Position numbers and translations under genes: made by a program | Notes under the pieces: model-generated | What the model was told of the DNA's origin: nothing | Databases searched by the model: none | What the model saw: only the letters and a program-made list of their open reading frames with translations | Shown: positions 1 through 8,433 of the stretch, piece after piece | Layout of the letters: each line of letters opens with the position of its first letter | Numbering within the stretch: position 1 is the first letter of the stretch | Origin: Deltaproteobacteria bacterium | Lineage (GTDB): Bacteria; Myxococcota_A; UBA9160; UBA4427 | Reading direction: 5' to 3' | Length of the DNA stretch: 64,000 bases | Assembly: GCA_002691205.1 (NCBI GenBank) | Contig: NZHD01000085.1 | Coordinates: forward strand, 51,942-115,941

Positions 1-687
1 GGTGCGAGGCATAGCGGTGCCCGTCATCAGTTTCATTGAGACTGAAAGAGCTTGCAGGTAAGTCATTGATCCGAGATGAGAAGCGTTGACTTCTTGGCCT
101 ATTCCATGTCGTTCTCGAGCGACAATCGCCGTCATGATGCCATAGGCAAGCATGACGGCACCCATTTGATCCGCGACACCTCCGGCGATACTCATGGGCG
201 GCATATCGGGCTCACCCACTGAATTCATGATGCCTGATCGGGCGAGTCCGAGGTGATCAAAAGAAGGCTCTCCGCTCTCCTCCCCTTCCTTCCCGTAACC
301 CGTGGCACTTCCATAGATGAGCTTGGGGTTGATCTTGCGAAGTGTCTCATAGTCAATTTGGAGTCTGTCGGAGACGCCCTTCCGAAAATTTTGAACAAAA
401 ACGTCTGCTTTAGCAGTCAGTGCGTGAACGATTTCTAAAGCTTCGGGCTGTTTGAGGTCGAGGGTAATCGATCGCTTGTTGCGGTTATTCGCTTCAAAGT
501 ACCAATTGGGGACATCCTCAGGCGCATGTCCCCCTGCAGCCAAGAGATATCGTCCAGGGTCGCCCGTGCCGGATTGCTCGATTTTGATGACGTCGGCCCC
601 CATGTCTCCAAGCATCGTGCTGCAGGCGGGGCCTTGCTGCCAGATGGTCCAATCGAGAACGACAATCCCTTCAAGTGGTAGAGGCAT
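1..687 (-). CDS. Class III CoA-transferase (CaiB/BaiF family), 3' end cut by window
   Basis: Moves CoA between an acyl-CoA donor and a carboxylic acid; family members include formyl-CoA:oxalate, carnitine and succinyl-CoA transferases. The first 229 codons are present. The N-terminus reads MPLPLEGIVVLDWT and continues with GDMGADVIKIE, then NRNKRSITLDLK and QNFRKGV, the classic N-terminal signature of the family. The usual catalytic Asp should lie near residue 170; I did not pin it down. The ATG at 687 begins exactly with this motif. The gene lies 65 bp downstream of a ThDP-dependent acyl-CoA lyase on the same strand, an arrangement like frc/oxc of oxalate breakdown, but the substrate cannot be named from sequence. 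Confidence 0.9.
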   Translation of the reverse strand, partial: MPLPLEGIVVLDWTIWQQGPACSTMLGDMGADVIKIEQSGTGDPGRYLLAAGGHAPEDVPNWYFEANNRNKRSITLDLKQPEALEIVHALTAKADVFVQNFRKGVSDRLQIDYETLRKINPKLIYGSATGYGKEGEESGEPSFDHLGLARSGIMNSVGEPDMPPMSIAGGVADQMGAVMLAYGIMTAIVARERHGIGQEVNASHLGSMTYLQALSVSMKLMTGTAMPRT

Positions 688-752
688 CAGTCATGTTTCC
701 TTTCGTGAAATGATAAGGCGCGGGGACGTATTGGGTTTAAGAAATGCAATGT

Positions 753-2390
753 TTATTGGAGATAGTTGGCTCCTCCGGTGCGAGCCGTCTTGGGGTTTAC
801 GCGGATGTGAACGACAGCCAGCTTTCCGGATGCAATCGCTCGTTCCATGGCGGGTCGAATCTCTTCAGGCGCTTTTACATACTCAGAGTGTGCTCCGATC
901 ATGTCGGCCATCATTTCGTACCGTGCGGGAAGCAAGGACGCAATCATGGGTGAATCAGGAGGCAGCATGTTGTCTTGTAAAAGGTGACCGGCGATTCCTT
1001 CGTTGTTTAAAACGACGAGGATGGGTTTAGCCCCGACACGAACTGCAGTTTCCACCGCGATCGCCGCAGATCCAAAAGCGTAGTCTCCAAGTATTCCAAC
1101 TGAAAGGCGATGGGGAGAAGCGATGCTCGCTCCGATCGCATAGGGGACGCCCACCCCCATCGAGCCAGTGGTTCCCGCGTTGAATCGGCTTCGATTCATA
1201 AAGGAGGGAAGAATGGCTCGACAGATTCCCATCGTAGTTTCCCCTTCTGCGGTCACAATGGCTTCTCTCGGCAAGATGTCTCTAATCTCAGCGACTGCTC
1301 TGTAGGGGTTAATGGGTTGAGAGTTGTCTCGCTCTAAGTCTATGAGTTTATTCTCGTTTTGCTTAGCCTTGTCTTGAAGTCTTTTGAGCCAGCCCTTTGA
1401 GAGCGTTGATAGATCAGAGGAAGACAATGCATTCGAAAGCGCCTCGGCTGTGGCGCGAGCGTCCGCGACGATCCCATGCGTGATTGGGGCGGTAGAGCTC
1501 ATTTCTTCGGGTTCGATGTCGATCTGAATAATTTTTGCATCCTTTGCGAAGTGACGACCCATCCCAAAGATCCAGTTGAATCGCCCGCCAAACATCACAA
1601 TGAGATCGGCGTTGCCGAGAGCCTCTGATCGTGCTGCGTTAGCAAAGTTTGGATGGTCGTCGGGAAGTGTTCCTCGGGCCATAGGGGCACAAATATAAGG
1701 AATGCCGAGATCAACCAGTTCCTTGAGGGCGGGCCCGGCCTCGGACCATGCAGCTCCTTTCCCGATGAGGATGAGCGGGCGTTCTGCGCTTGAAAGCATG
1801 TCTGCCGTGCGAAGGATCGCGTGTGGATCTGGGTGGGGGCGTGCGATCTCGGTTGCATTTCGAAGCTGAGTTTTCTCCTCGTCAACCTTGTTGGGGACGA
1901 GGTCGCCTGGAAAATCAAGATAGACACCGCCTGGTTTTCCCTCAAGTGCTTTGCCGAGCGCGAGGTGAATCCACTCGGGAATTCGTTCGGTTGAATCTAC
2001 GCGGCCGGTCCATTTACAAACTGTCCGGGTGACGCCGATTTGATCGAGTTCCTGAAAGCCTCCGCTTCCCGTGGTGTTAGAAAAGGCAGACCCCCCTAAG
2101 ACCACAAGCGGCATTGCGCTTTCAGTAGCTATGTAAAGCGGAGTCACACAATTGGTGACAGCCGGGCCGGACCCTGCAATGAAGACGCCTGGCATTCTCT
2201 TTTGCCAGCCCCACGCTGACGCCATAATGCCGCCGTTGATCTCATGACGGCATCCGATGACCTGAAGTCCTTCACTTTGTGCACCGGCGAAGAGCTCAAT
2301 CATAGGTCCCGCCACGACTCCAAACACGGTGTCGATTCCAAATTTTTTGAGTTGGCGGGCGGCGAGTACGCCCCCATCTACTTGAGCCAT
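753..2390 (-). CDS. ThDP-dependent acyl-CoA lyase/decarboxylase (oxalyl-CoA decarboxylase / 2-hydroxyacyl-CoA lyase type)
   Basis: A 545-residue enzyme of the acetolactate synthase/oxalyl-CoA decarboxylase superfamily. It has an N-terminal PYR domain with the ThDP-activating Glu in CRHEINGG (about residue 50), a central TPP_M domain (KPGGVYLDFP, RPLILIGKGA, QIDIEPEEM), and a C-terminal PP domain with the Mg/ThDP motif starting GDYAFG near 435 and ending LNNEG near 464. The usual GDG is GDY here. The reading frame opens at 2447, but the ATG at 2390 has AGAGGAG upstream at good spacing and gives the usual start. Likely co-transcribed with the CoA-transferase after it. Similarity is closer to oxalyl-CoA decarboxylase and 2-hydroxyacyl-CoA lyase than to IlvB; the substrate is unknown. 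Confidence 0.85.
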   Translation of the reverse strand: MAQVDGGVLAARQLKKFGIDTVFGVVAGPMIELFAGAQSEGLQVIGCRHEINGGIMASAWGWQKRMPGVFIAGSGPAVTNCVTPLYIATESAMPLVVLGGSAFSNTTGSGGFQELDQIGVTRTVCKWTGRVDSTERIPEWIHLALGKALEGKPGGVYLDFPGDLVPNKVDEEKTQLRNATEIARPHPDPHAILRTADMLSSAERPLILIGKGAAWSEAGPALKELVDLGIPYICAPMARGTLPDDHPNFANAARSEALGNADLIVMFGGRFNWIFGMGRHFAKDAKIIQIDIEPEEMSSTAPITHGIVADARATAEALSNALSSSDLSTLSKGWLKRLQDKAKQNENKLIDLERDNSQPINPYRAVAEIRDILPREAIVTAEGETTMGICRAILPSFMNRSRFNAGTTGSMGVGVPYAIGASIASPHRLSVGILGDYAFGSAAIAVETAVRVGAKPILVVLNNEGIAGHLLQDNMLPPDSPMIASLLPARYEMMADMIGAHSEYVKAPEEIRPAMERAIASGKLAVVHIRVNPKTARTGGANYLQ

Positions 2391-2598
2391 GAGTACTCCT
2401 CTGCGGATCAAAAGGTCTTCAAGAAATAAGGCCTCTATCTTGATCACTCGATATTGGCACGCTCAGAGAAGAAAGGCACGGAGTTGAGAATGACGAGACC
2501 GTGTTTCGGGTGGCTTGAGGTGGGGGGCTCTCCACCGGTTTACGGTGAGATCATGTTCCTGCAATCGATGAATAAGCTAGCCTTTCTCAACGGGCCGA

Positions 2599-4008
2599 AT
2601 GGGGCTACTGAGACAGGTTAAAGAGGTGAGGCGGGTGAGAGACTGGCATTCAGAGAGCTTCTGGCTCTCGACGTTGGCGGAGGAGTTGTCTCCTCGATCG
2701 GAACTGGTCGGTCAAAATCATGCTGATGTCGTGATTGTTGGGGCTGGGTATACGGGACTTTGGACCGCTTACTACTTGCTGAAAAATCAACCCAACTTGC
2801 GAGTCATCTTATGCGAGGCGGGCATTTCTGGAATCGGAGCATCGGGTCGGAACGGTGGCTGGTGTATGGGGATGGCCGAGGGCGTTGATACGCTTCTCGA
2901 GGATCCGAAAACCCGGGAGCCAGGGTTGAGACTGACTCGTGCTTTGTTTGAGACGCCCAATGAAATCGAACGGGTGATGGATCGGCATGGAATCGATGGC
3001 CACTTCAAGAAGGGCGGAGTCCTTTCACTGGCGACTCTTCCTTCACACGAGGAAGAGCTCCATGCGCGCCTGTCAAAATACGCCGAATGGGGAATAGAGG
3101 AAGAGCATTATAGATGGCTGCCGAAGTCGGAACTGAATGACCGGCTGAGGTCACCCTCTGCGACCGGCGCCCTGTACAGTCCGCACGTGGCGGCCGTTCA
3201 TCCTGCGAATCTTGTGAGAGGACTGGCAGAGGTTGTTGAGTCGCGTGGAGCGAATATTTTTGAGCTGTCCCCGGTATGTGAAATTGAGCCTGGCTGTGTG
3301 AAGACGCAGCATGGTCAAGTTCATGCGGATTGGGTGGTTTTGGCGACTGAGGGATATACGCCCTCAATTCCTGGCCGAAAAAGACGGCTCGCGCCGATAC
3401 ATTCCATGATGGTTGCGACGGAGCCGCTACCCGAGAGCCTTTGGGATGATATCGGACTTTCCCAACGCGAAACATTCGGAGGGAGTGAACGAATCACAAC
3501 ATATGGTCAAAGAACGGCCGATGGCCGTATCGCCTTTGGTTCACGCGGCCTTTACTACTACGGTTCGAAAATTCGCGAAAAATTTTCGGATCAAGACCCG
3601 CTCTTTGAACAAGTTCGCTTGTCTCTGGTTTCCATTCTTCCGCAACTTAAAGATATTAAGATCACCCATCGCTGGGGTGGAGCTCTAGGTTTTTCGCGTA
3701 ACGTTCAACCCGCAGTGGGTGTCGATGCCCAATCTCGCTTGGCGTTTGCGGGCGGTTATATGGGCGAGGGTGTAGGTGCTTCCAACTTGATGGGTCGTAT
3801 CCTGACTGATCTACTCAATGAAAGGGAGACTCCTTTGACTAGCCTGCCGTGGGTGGCACCGGATTTTCCGAACTGGGAGCTGGAGCCTTTTCGTTGGCTT
3901 GGAGTCACGGGTGTTCGAACTTTTCTTGAAGTCGCAGACCGTCGAGAAGCATCCGGCAAAAAAGCCAATCGACTTTTCGAATTTTTGACAAACAAGTTTT
4001 ATTCCTAG
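2599..4008 (+). CDS. FAD-dependent amine/amino-acid oxidoreductase (DAO family)
   Basis: A 469-residue flavoprotein that probably oxidises a secondary amine, amino acid or polyamine derivative. The N-terminal dinucleotide fold VVIVGAGYTGLWTAYYL lies at about 44-60, followed by EAGISGIGASGRNGGW, typical of the gamma-glutamylputrescine oxidase (PuuB)/glycine oxidase branch. The C-terminal FAD contact is AFAGGYMGEGVGASN. The ATG at 2599 lacks a clear ribosome site; a GTG at 2635, preceded by AAAGAGG, is an equally good start and would drop 12 residues. Transcribed divergently from the ThDP enzyme across a 200-bp gap. Substrate not predicted. Confidence 0.85.
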   Translation: MGLLRQVKEVRRVRDWHSESFWLSTLAEELSPRSELVGQNHADVVIVGAGYTGLWTAYYLLKNQPNLRVILCEAGISGIGASGRNGGWCMGMAEGVDTLLEDPKTREPGLRLTRALFETPNEIERVMDRHGIDGHFKKGGVLSLATLPSHEEELHARLSKYAEWGIEEEHYRWLPKSELNDRLRSPSATGALYSPHVAAVHPANLVRGLAEVVESRGANIFELSPVCEIEPGCVKTQHGQVHADWVVLATEGYTPSIPGRKRRLAPIHSMMVATEPLPESLWDDIGLSQRETFGGSERITTYGQRTADGRIAFGSRGLYYYGSKIREKFSDQDPLFEQVRLSLVSILPQLKDIKITHRWGGALGFSRNVQPAVGVDAQSRLAFAGGYMGEGVGASNLMGRILTDLLNERETPLTSLPWVAPDFPNWELEPFRWLGVTGVRTFLEVADRREASGKKANRLFEFLTNKFYS

Positions 4009-4029
4009 ATCAGAAACATGACATATTGA

Positions 4030-4057
4030 ATAGGCCTCGAGGCCGAGGCCGGGCTAT
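4030..4057 (+). terminator. Hairpin after the FAD oxidoreductase gene
   Basis: Outer ATAG/CTAT and inner GCCTCG/CGAGGC pairs enclose a four-base AGGC loop, 22 bp after the stop codon. The 3' flank is CTTA rather than a full T-run, so it may be a weak or factor-aided terminator. Confidence 0.4.
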
Positions 4058-4140
4058 CTTATTGCCTCGATGTTTAAAAATTCGAAAAGTAGATTTGTCT
4101 TTTTCGCAGAGTGAAGTGGCAGCTCAAAAAGGAGAACGAA

Positions 4141-4599
4141 GTGTCCCGTTTTGAAATTCCGGAAAAAATTCCATCCTTCGTGAAGCAGCATCTCACCCTA
4201 TACCTCGAGTCGAACGGCGAAGAAGGTCATATGTGGCAGGGCCCATCTGGTATGGACCCGGTGCCTACTCTCCTTCTGACTACCCTGGGCCATCTTTCAA
4301 AAAGGCAGCGGATTATGCCCCTGATTTATGGAAAGCGAGGGGCGGATCATATCGTGGTGGCTTCGAAGGGGGGTGCTCCAGCTCATCCAGCCTGGTATCT
4401 CAACCTTGAGAAAATGCCTGAAGTCGATGTTCAGGTTGCGACCGAGAAATTCAGAGCTCGGGCCAGGACCGCCAAAGGTGAAGAGCGTTCTCTTTTGTGG
4501 GATATGATGTCGGAAATATTCTCGCCGTATAATGATTATCAGGAGGCTGCACGCTCCCGTGAAATTCCGGTGGTCGTACTTGAGACAATAACCCCCTAG
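4141..4599 (+). CDS. F420/flavin-dependent nitroreductase-like protein (DDN/DUF385 family)
   Basis: A 152-residue split beta-barrel protein. The sequence from TLGHLSKRQRIMPLIYG through HIVVASKGGAPAHPAWYLNLEKMPEVDVQV is the hallmark of the deazaflavin-dependent nitroreductase family (Mycobacterium Ddn type), where the G-x-PAHPxW stretch contacts the cofactor. Such proteins reduce quinones or activated compounds with F420H2; some bind FMN or heme instead. The frame is open from 4111, but GTG at 4141 follows GGAG by five bases and is preferred. No F420 synthesis gene is in the window, so the cofactor is inferred from the family. Confidence 0.8.
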   Translation: MSRFEIPEKIPSFVKQHLTLYLESNGEEGHMWQGPSGMDPVPTLLLTTLGHLSKRQRIMPLIYGKRGADHIVVASKGGAPAHPAWYLNLEKMPEVDVQVATEKFRARARTAKGEERSLLWDMMSEIFSPYNDYQEAARSREIPVVVLETITP

Positions 4600-4615
4600 C
4601 CTCTGAGGAGGCTAG
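4596..4615 (+). terminator. GC-rich hairpin at the end of the DDN-like gene
   Basis: Perfect 8-bp inverted repeat CTAGCCTC/GAGGCTAG with a TGAG loop. The TAG stop codon of the preceding gene lies in the stem. No immediate T-run; TTTTC comes about 18 bases later. Confidence 0.45.
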
Positions 4616-4658
4616 CGAGGCCCAAGGCTTTAGTTTTCAACCCAAGGAGGAAAGACCG

Positions 4659-4751
4659 TTGAGTTCTCCCGTTCGATTCATACTCGTCGTACTATGCGTG
4701 GTAGCTCTTTTTTATCTTGTCATTACGTTATCCCGCGGAGTTGCAGGGTAA
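4659..4751 (+). CDS. 30-residue single-span membrane leader peptide
   Basis: A small frame starting with TTG, preceded at good spacing by a strong AAGGAGG. It encodes MSSPVRFILVVLCVVALFYL and ten more residues ending VAG. The middle is one uninterrupted hydrophobic helix with an Arg on its N side. The stop codon is three bases before the GTG of the haloalkane dehalogenase, so translation may be coupled. The very good ribosome site and hydrophobic pattern support a real gene; function is unknown (leader peptide, or a small membrane anchor/partner). Confidence 0.55.
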   Translation: MSSPVRFILVVLCVVALFYLVITLSRGVAG

Positions 4752-4754
4752 GGG

Positions 4755-5714
4755 GTGTCTTATATTCGGACACCTGAGGAAAGGTTTGAAGGGTTGCTCG
4801 ATTACCCTTTTGCGCCGAATTATCTTGATATCAATTTCGCAGGGCTTTTGTCTCTTCGCATGCACTACGTCGATGAGGGGCCCAAAGATGGGCCAGTTGC
4901 TCTCATGCTTCACGGTGAGCCAACCTGGTCTTATCTTTATCGAAAGATGATTCCTTTGTTTGCCTCTCGGGGTTTTCGAGTCGTTGTGCCGGATCATGTT
5001 GGATTCGGTCGATCGGATAAACCTTTAGAAAAAACGATGTATTCGTTTAAGGCGCATATTGACGCGCTTCATCATCTTGTCGAAGAACTCTCACTCGAAA
5101 ATATCACTTTGATATGTCAGGATTGGGGGGGACCTATTGGTCTCGGGGTACTGGCGAGAGAACAGGAGCGTTTTTCTTCGGTCGTGGCTGCCAATACGAT
5201 GCTGCATACGGTCGAAGCGAATCTAGAAAACAGAATCGAATGGTCGAATCACTCGGTGGGTGAATCGGATGTTCGAATTTCTCAGGGACTTCTGGCTTGG
5301 ATTTTATATTCACAGAGAGCCCCAGATTTTGAAGCGAGCCCCAGTGTCGCTGGAACAACCGTCAGGGAAATGAGCAGTGAAGTTTTGGCTGCATACGACG
5401 CTCCTTTCCCCGACGAACGGTATAAAGCCGGGATGAGACAATTCCCGGCTCTCATCCCGGTGACTCGTGGGGATGAAGGCGCTCTAATTAATCAATTGAC
5501 CTGGGCGGCGCTGGCCGACTTCAGGAAACCCTTTTTGACCCTTTTTAGTGATTCCGACCCCGCGACAAAGGGATGGGAAGAGTTATTCAAGGCGAGAGTT
5601 CCAGGAGCAGCGGGGCAGCCGCACGCTCAAATCGAAAGGGCGGGGCACTTCGTGCAGGAAGATGCCGGTGAAGAATTAGCGATACGCATTTTAACTTGGT
5701 TAGGGAAAGCTTGA
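4755..5714 (+). CDS. Haloalkane dehalogenase-like alpha/beta hydrolase
   Basis: Hydrolyses carbon-halogen bonds to an alcohol and halide, if the family call holds. The 319-residue sequence carries HGEPTWSYLYRKM (oxyanion and halide-side Glu at about 55), the nucleophile elbow CQDWGG (Asp123, with Trp124 as first halide ligand), an acidic SDSDP near 265-268 at the place of the catalytic acid, and GHFVQED with the catalytic His near 298. HGEPTW and GHFVQE match the HLD-I branch (DhlA-like) more than epoxide hydrolases. Start is GTG, three bases after the leader-peptide stop. Its natural substrate cannot be told; many marine homologues are uncharacterised. Confidence 0.85.
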   Translation: MSYIRTPEERFEGLLDYPFAPNYLDINFAGLLSLRMHYVDEGPKDGPVALMLHGEPTWSYLYRKMIPLFASRGFRVVVPDHVGFGRSDKPLEKTMYSFKAHIDALHHLVEELSLENITLICQDWGGPIGLGVLAREQERFSSVVAANTMLHTVEANLENRIEWSNHSVGESDVRISQGLLAWILYSQRAPDFEASPSVAGTTVREMSSEVLAAYDAPFPDERYKAGMRQFPALIPVTRGDEGALINQLTWAALADFRKPFLTLFSDSDPATKGWEELFKARVPGAAGQPHAQIERAGHFVQEDAGEELAIRILTWLGKA

Positions 5715-5869
5715 AGTTTAGCCGGTGGGCAGAAAACCTCAGAGCAAAGGGTTACTTTAAGAGGGGAAGCGTAAGTCCTTAGCAGAAAGTCATTTTCTGG
5801 TGGTTTTTTAATGAGAGATCTTGTTCTAAAACGATGTGATGTAGTCGTGCTGTTCGAGTGGAAGAGGCC

Positions 5870-6472
5870 ATGACTCAAATGATAATCTGTCGCGATTGCG
5901 AATTGAGACAAACGCTGCCCGTGACTCAGACGGGGCGAGCTATTCATTGCGTTCGCTGCGACAGTAAGCTGAAGCAACTCCAAGTCGTATCCCAAGATAC
6001 TTTGATAGCCTGGGCCCTTGCCGCCCTGATTCTCTGCATCACGGCAAACTCGATGCCTTTTCTAACGCTTGAATACAAGGGAGGCACTACGACCGCTTTT
6101 CTATGGACGGGTGGGCACATGCTTTGGCTGGAGAAATTTCACTTTCTTTCGGTCTTAGTCTTGCTGGCCAGCGTCTTTGCTCCATTTTTGCATATTTTAT
6201 TTATTGGGGGTTTGTTGGCTGCTTTGCGAATGGGCTTTCGGGGTCCAAGAGTTGCCCGTGGAATTCGTCTTGTGGATCAAATCGGGAAATGGGCCATGCC
6301 CGGCATCTATTTAGTGGGTGTCATGGTAGCAGCCGTTAAGATGAGCCAACTCGCAAGCCTGCAGGCGGGGCCTGGTTTATATGCTCTGATTGGGATGGTC
6401 TTGATCTGGATATCGATTACGACTTCTCTAGACGCTGACACGTTTTTTGAATTCTGGGAGGAGAAGATTTGA
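5870..6472 (+). CDS. PqiA/LetA-like inner-membrane protein, first half (single PqiA domain)
   Basis: A 200-residue membrane protein with an N-terminal zinc ribbon, CRDC and CVRC about 18 residues apart, followed by four hydrophobic spans (ALAALILCITANSMPFL; FLSVLVLLASVFAPFL; MPGIYLVGVMVAAVK; LIGMVLIWISI). In E. coli PqiA and LetA two such halves are fused in one 420-residue protein that partners an MCE protein in lipid trafficking. Here the halves are separate genes. ATG at 5870 is chosen; GTG at 5858 is possible. The next gene overlaps by four bases. Confidence 0.85.
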   Translation: MTQMIICRDCELRQTLPVTQTGRAIHCVRCDSKLKQLQVVSQDTLIAWALAALILCITANSMPFLTLEYKGGTTTAFLWTGGHMLWLEKFHFLSVLVLLASVFAPFLHILFIGGLLAALRMGFRGPRVARGIRLVDQIGKWAMPGIYLVGVMVAAVKMSQLASLQAGPGLYALIGMVLIWISITTSLDADTFFEFWEEKI

Positions 6473-7101
6473 ATCCTATGGATCAAGAAGTTTGGGTTTG
6501 CCTCGAATGCTCACAGAGTTCGCGCATTACGGATGCGGCTATGACGGGTCGAATGCGAATAAATTGTCCACGTTGCGGTGCATCTCTGTCTCGTCGAAAG
6601 CCCGACACCCTGGCTCGAACTTGGGCCCTGCTCATCGCTGCAGCTGTTCTTTATATACCTGCGAATCTTTATCCTTTTCTCCACATTGGACTTCTCGCGA
6701 AGCAAGAAGCGTCTACGATTTTGGCCGGGATACAGCAACTCTTTCAAACGGGGATGTGGGGCGTCGCCATCATTATTTTCTTTGCCAGTATTCTTGTTCC
6801 ACTTCTCAAAATTCTAGGCCTAGCATTTTTACTTGCGAGTGTTCAGCTTGGCTCGCAGAAAAATCCGGTTTTGCGCACTCGGATGTATAGAATCATTGAA
6901 GGGATTGGCCGTTGGTCAATGATCGATGTTTTCGTTGTTTCATTGATGATCGGTTTGATTTCATTCGGCCAGATTGCGACCATTGAACCCGGCGTCGGGG
7001 CGACATGCTTTGGTGCTGTCGTGGTTTTGACTCTTCTCGCAGCATCGAGTTTTGATGCTCGTTTCATATGGGATGGATTGGAGAAAAACGATGTCAGATG
7101 A
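6469..7101 (+). CDS. PqiA/LetA-like inner-membrane protein, second half (single PqiA domain)
   Basis: A 210-residue homologue of its upstream neighbour. The zinc ribbon is CLEC with CPRC about 21 residues later, then four membrane spans (WALLIAAAVLYIPANLYPFL; VAIIIFFASILVPLLKILG; MIDVFVVSLMIGLISF; CFGAVVVLTLLAA). Start TTG at 6469 overlaps the upstream TGA and sits five bases after GGGAGGAG; ATG at 6478 would be too far. The first and second halves presumably form a heteromer equal to one fused PqiA. Overlaps the MCE gene by 11 bases, so the three are tightly coupled. Confidence 0.87.
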   Translation: MNPMDQEVWVCLECSQSSRITDAAMTGRMRINCPRCGASLSRRKPDTLARTWALLIAAAVLYIPANLYPFLHIGLLAKQEASTILAGIQQLFQTGMWGVAIIIFFASILVPLLKILGLAFLLASVQLGSQKNPVLRTRMYRIIEGIGRWSMIDVFVVSLMIGLISFGQIATIEPGVGATCFGAVVVLTLLAASSFDARFIWDGLEKNDVR

Positions 7102-8410
7102 AGAGGCTGAAGGCGAAAGTTCCGAATTACCCGAGGCAGTGATTCGGCACCGTCGTCGGATTTCCCCGATTTGGCTCATCCCAGTCGCTGCGGCCATCGT
7201 CTCAGGGTTTCTTTTTTGGCAGAGTTTTATGAATGAAGGCGCCACGGTTCATCTAAAATTTAGCGATGCTGCAGGAGTTCATGCGGGTAAAACGACTTTA
7301 CGATTTCGAGATGTGGCCGTGGGTATCGTGAAAGACGTGACTGTAAGTAAAGATCTATCTCACGTTATCGTCACGGCAACGTTAGACCGCGGTGAGGATG
7401 GTTTCCGCGTGGAGGGAACACGGTTCTGGGTGGAGCACGCAAGTTTGGGACCCCAAGGGATCAGCGGTGTAATGACCCTGGTTTCAGGCGCGTATATTGG
7501 CGTAGACCCAGGGCCTCCAAATGGAAAGTTGATCAAGAATTTTGAGGGACTCAAGAAGCCTCCAATTAATCTTCGTGATGAGAAAGGTCTTCGTCTTAAG
7601 GTTGATGTAAATGGCTTCGCCACGGGCTTAAATTACGGTTCGCCTGTGATTAGGCAAGGGATTCAGGTCGGTCGAATTTCGTCTCTTCGTTTCGATGCTG
7701 ATGGCAACAATGTCGTTGCGGAAGTCTTTATCGAAGAAGAATTTGACCATCTTGTTTTTGAGAACACTCACTTTTGGAATGCGAGCGGCTTGCATGTAGA
7801 TGCTTCGTTGAGTGGAATTCGTGTGGATCTCGATTCGGTTGAGTCTCTCGTTGTGGGGGGGCTTGGCTTTGAGACGCCGGGCACGCCGGAGTCGGTGGCC
7901 AAGGACGGGAAACGTTTTTCGCTTTTTAAAAATCGACGAGCGGCCATGAAGCAGTACTATGACAGTCGTGGTCTTCATGTTTTTCTAGAGATGCACCAAA
8001 AAGGCTTTATCAAAGAAGATGATCCTGTTCTGTATCGAGGAGAGAAGGTCGGTCGAGTACTGAGTCATCGATTGCACGACGATTCTCGCATGGTTGGAGT
8101 TGAGCTCCAGATCCATCCTCGCTTTGAGCCTCTAGTTCGCAATAACAGCAAGTTCTGGAATTCAAGCGGCATTTCGGCCGACGTGGGATTTTCGGGCGTG
8201 CATATTCATGTCTCTTCGATTGAATCTCTCCTGGAGGGTTCAATTTCTTTTGCGACGCCGGATTCTCCTGGGCCTCAAGCAGAGAGAGGGGCCACTTTTC
8301 CGCTCTACAACAAGCCGAACGACAAGTGGCTCAAGTGGCGGCCTCTCATAAAGCTCGTTCCGGATCCAGAGGAAGCCGCGATGCTTAAGTTTCGAAGTAA
8401 AAAAAGTTGA
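7091..8410 (+). CDS. PqiB-like MCE protein with three MCE domains
   Basis: Periplasmic, inner-membrane-anchored lipid-transport protein. The 439 residues contain one N-terminal span (ISPIWLIPVAAAIVSGFLFW, about 25-44) and three tandem MCE domains starting near residues 52, 165 and 285. Each has the V-x-x-G-x-x-V/I-x-x-V strand pattern and an F-W-N/V-x-S-G-like turn (TRFWVEHA, THFWNASG, SKFWNSSG). E. coli PqiB is about 550 residues and ends in a long coiled-coil needle; this protein stops about 30 residues after the third domain, so the needle is missing. ATG at 7091 with GGAG is preferred over the frame opening at 7052. No PqiC lipoprotein follows. Confidence 0.88.
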   Translation: MSDEEAEGESSELPEAVIRHRRRISPIWLIPVAAAIVSGFLFWQSFMNEGATVHLKFSDAAGVHAGKTTLRFRDVAVGIVKDVTVSKDLSHVIVTATLDRGEDGFRVEGTRFWVEHASLGPQGISGVMTLVSGAYIGVDPGPPNGKLIKNFEGLKKPPINLRDEKGLRLKVDVNGFATGLNYGSPVIRQGIQVGRISSLRFDADGNNVVAEVFIEEEFDHLVFENTHFWNASGLHVDASLSGIRVDLDSVESLVVGGLGFETPGTPESVAKDGKRFSLFKNRRAAMKQYYDSRGLHVFLEMHQKGFIKEDDPVLYRGEKVGRVLSHRLHDDSRMVGVELQIHPRFEPLVRNNSKFWNSSGISADVGFSGVHIHVSSIESLLEGSISFATPDSPGPQAERGATFPLYNKPNDKWLKWRPLIKLVPDPEEAAMLKFRSKKS

Positions 8411-8433
8411 GTTCGGGTAAGGGGAAGAATCAG

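Noticed and set aside
452..1030. A 192-codon plus-strand frame
   Set aside because: Antisense to the CoA-transferase and ThDP enzyme; low-quality composition and no ribosome site.
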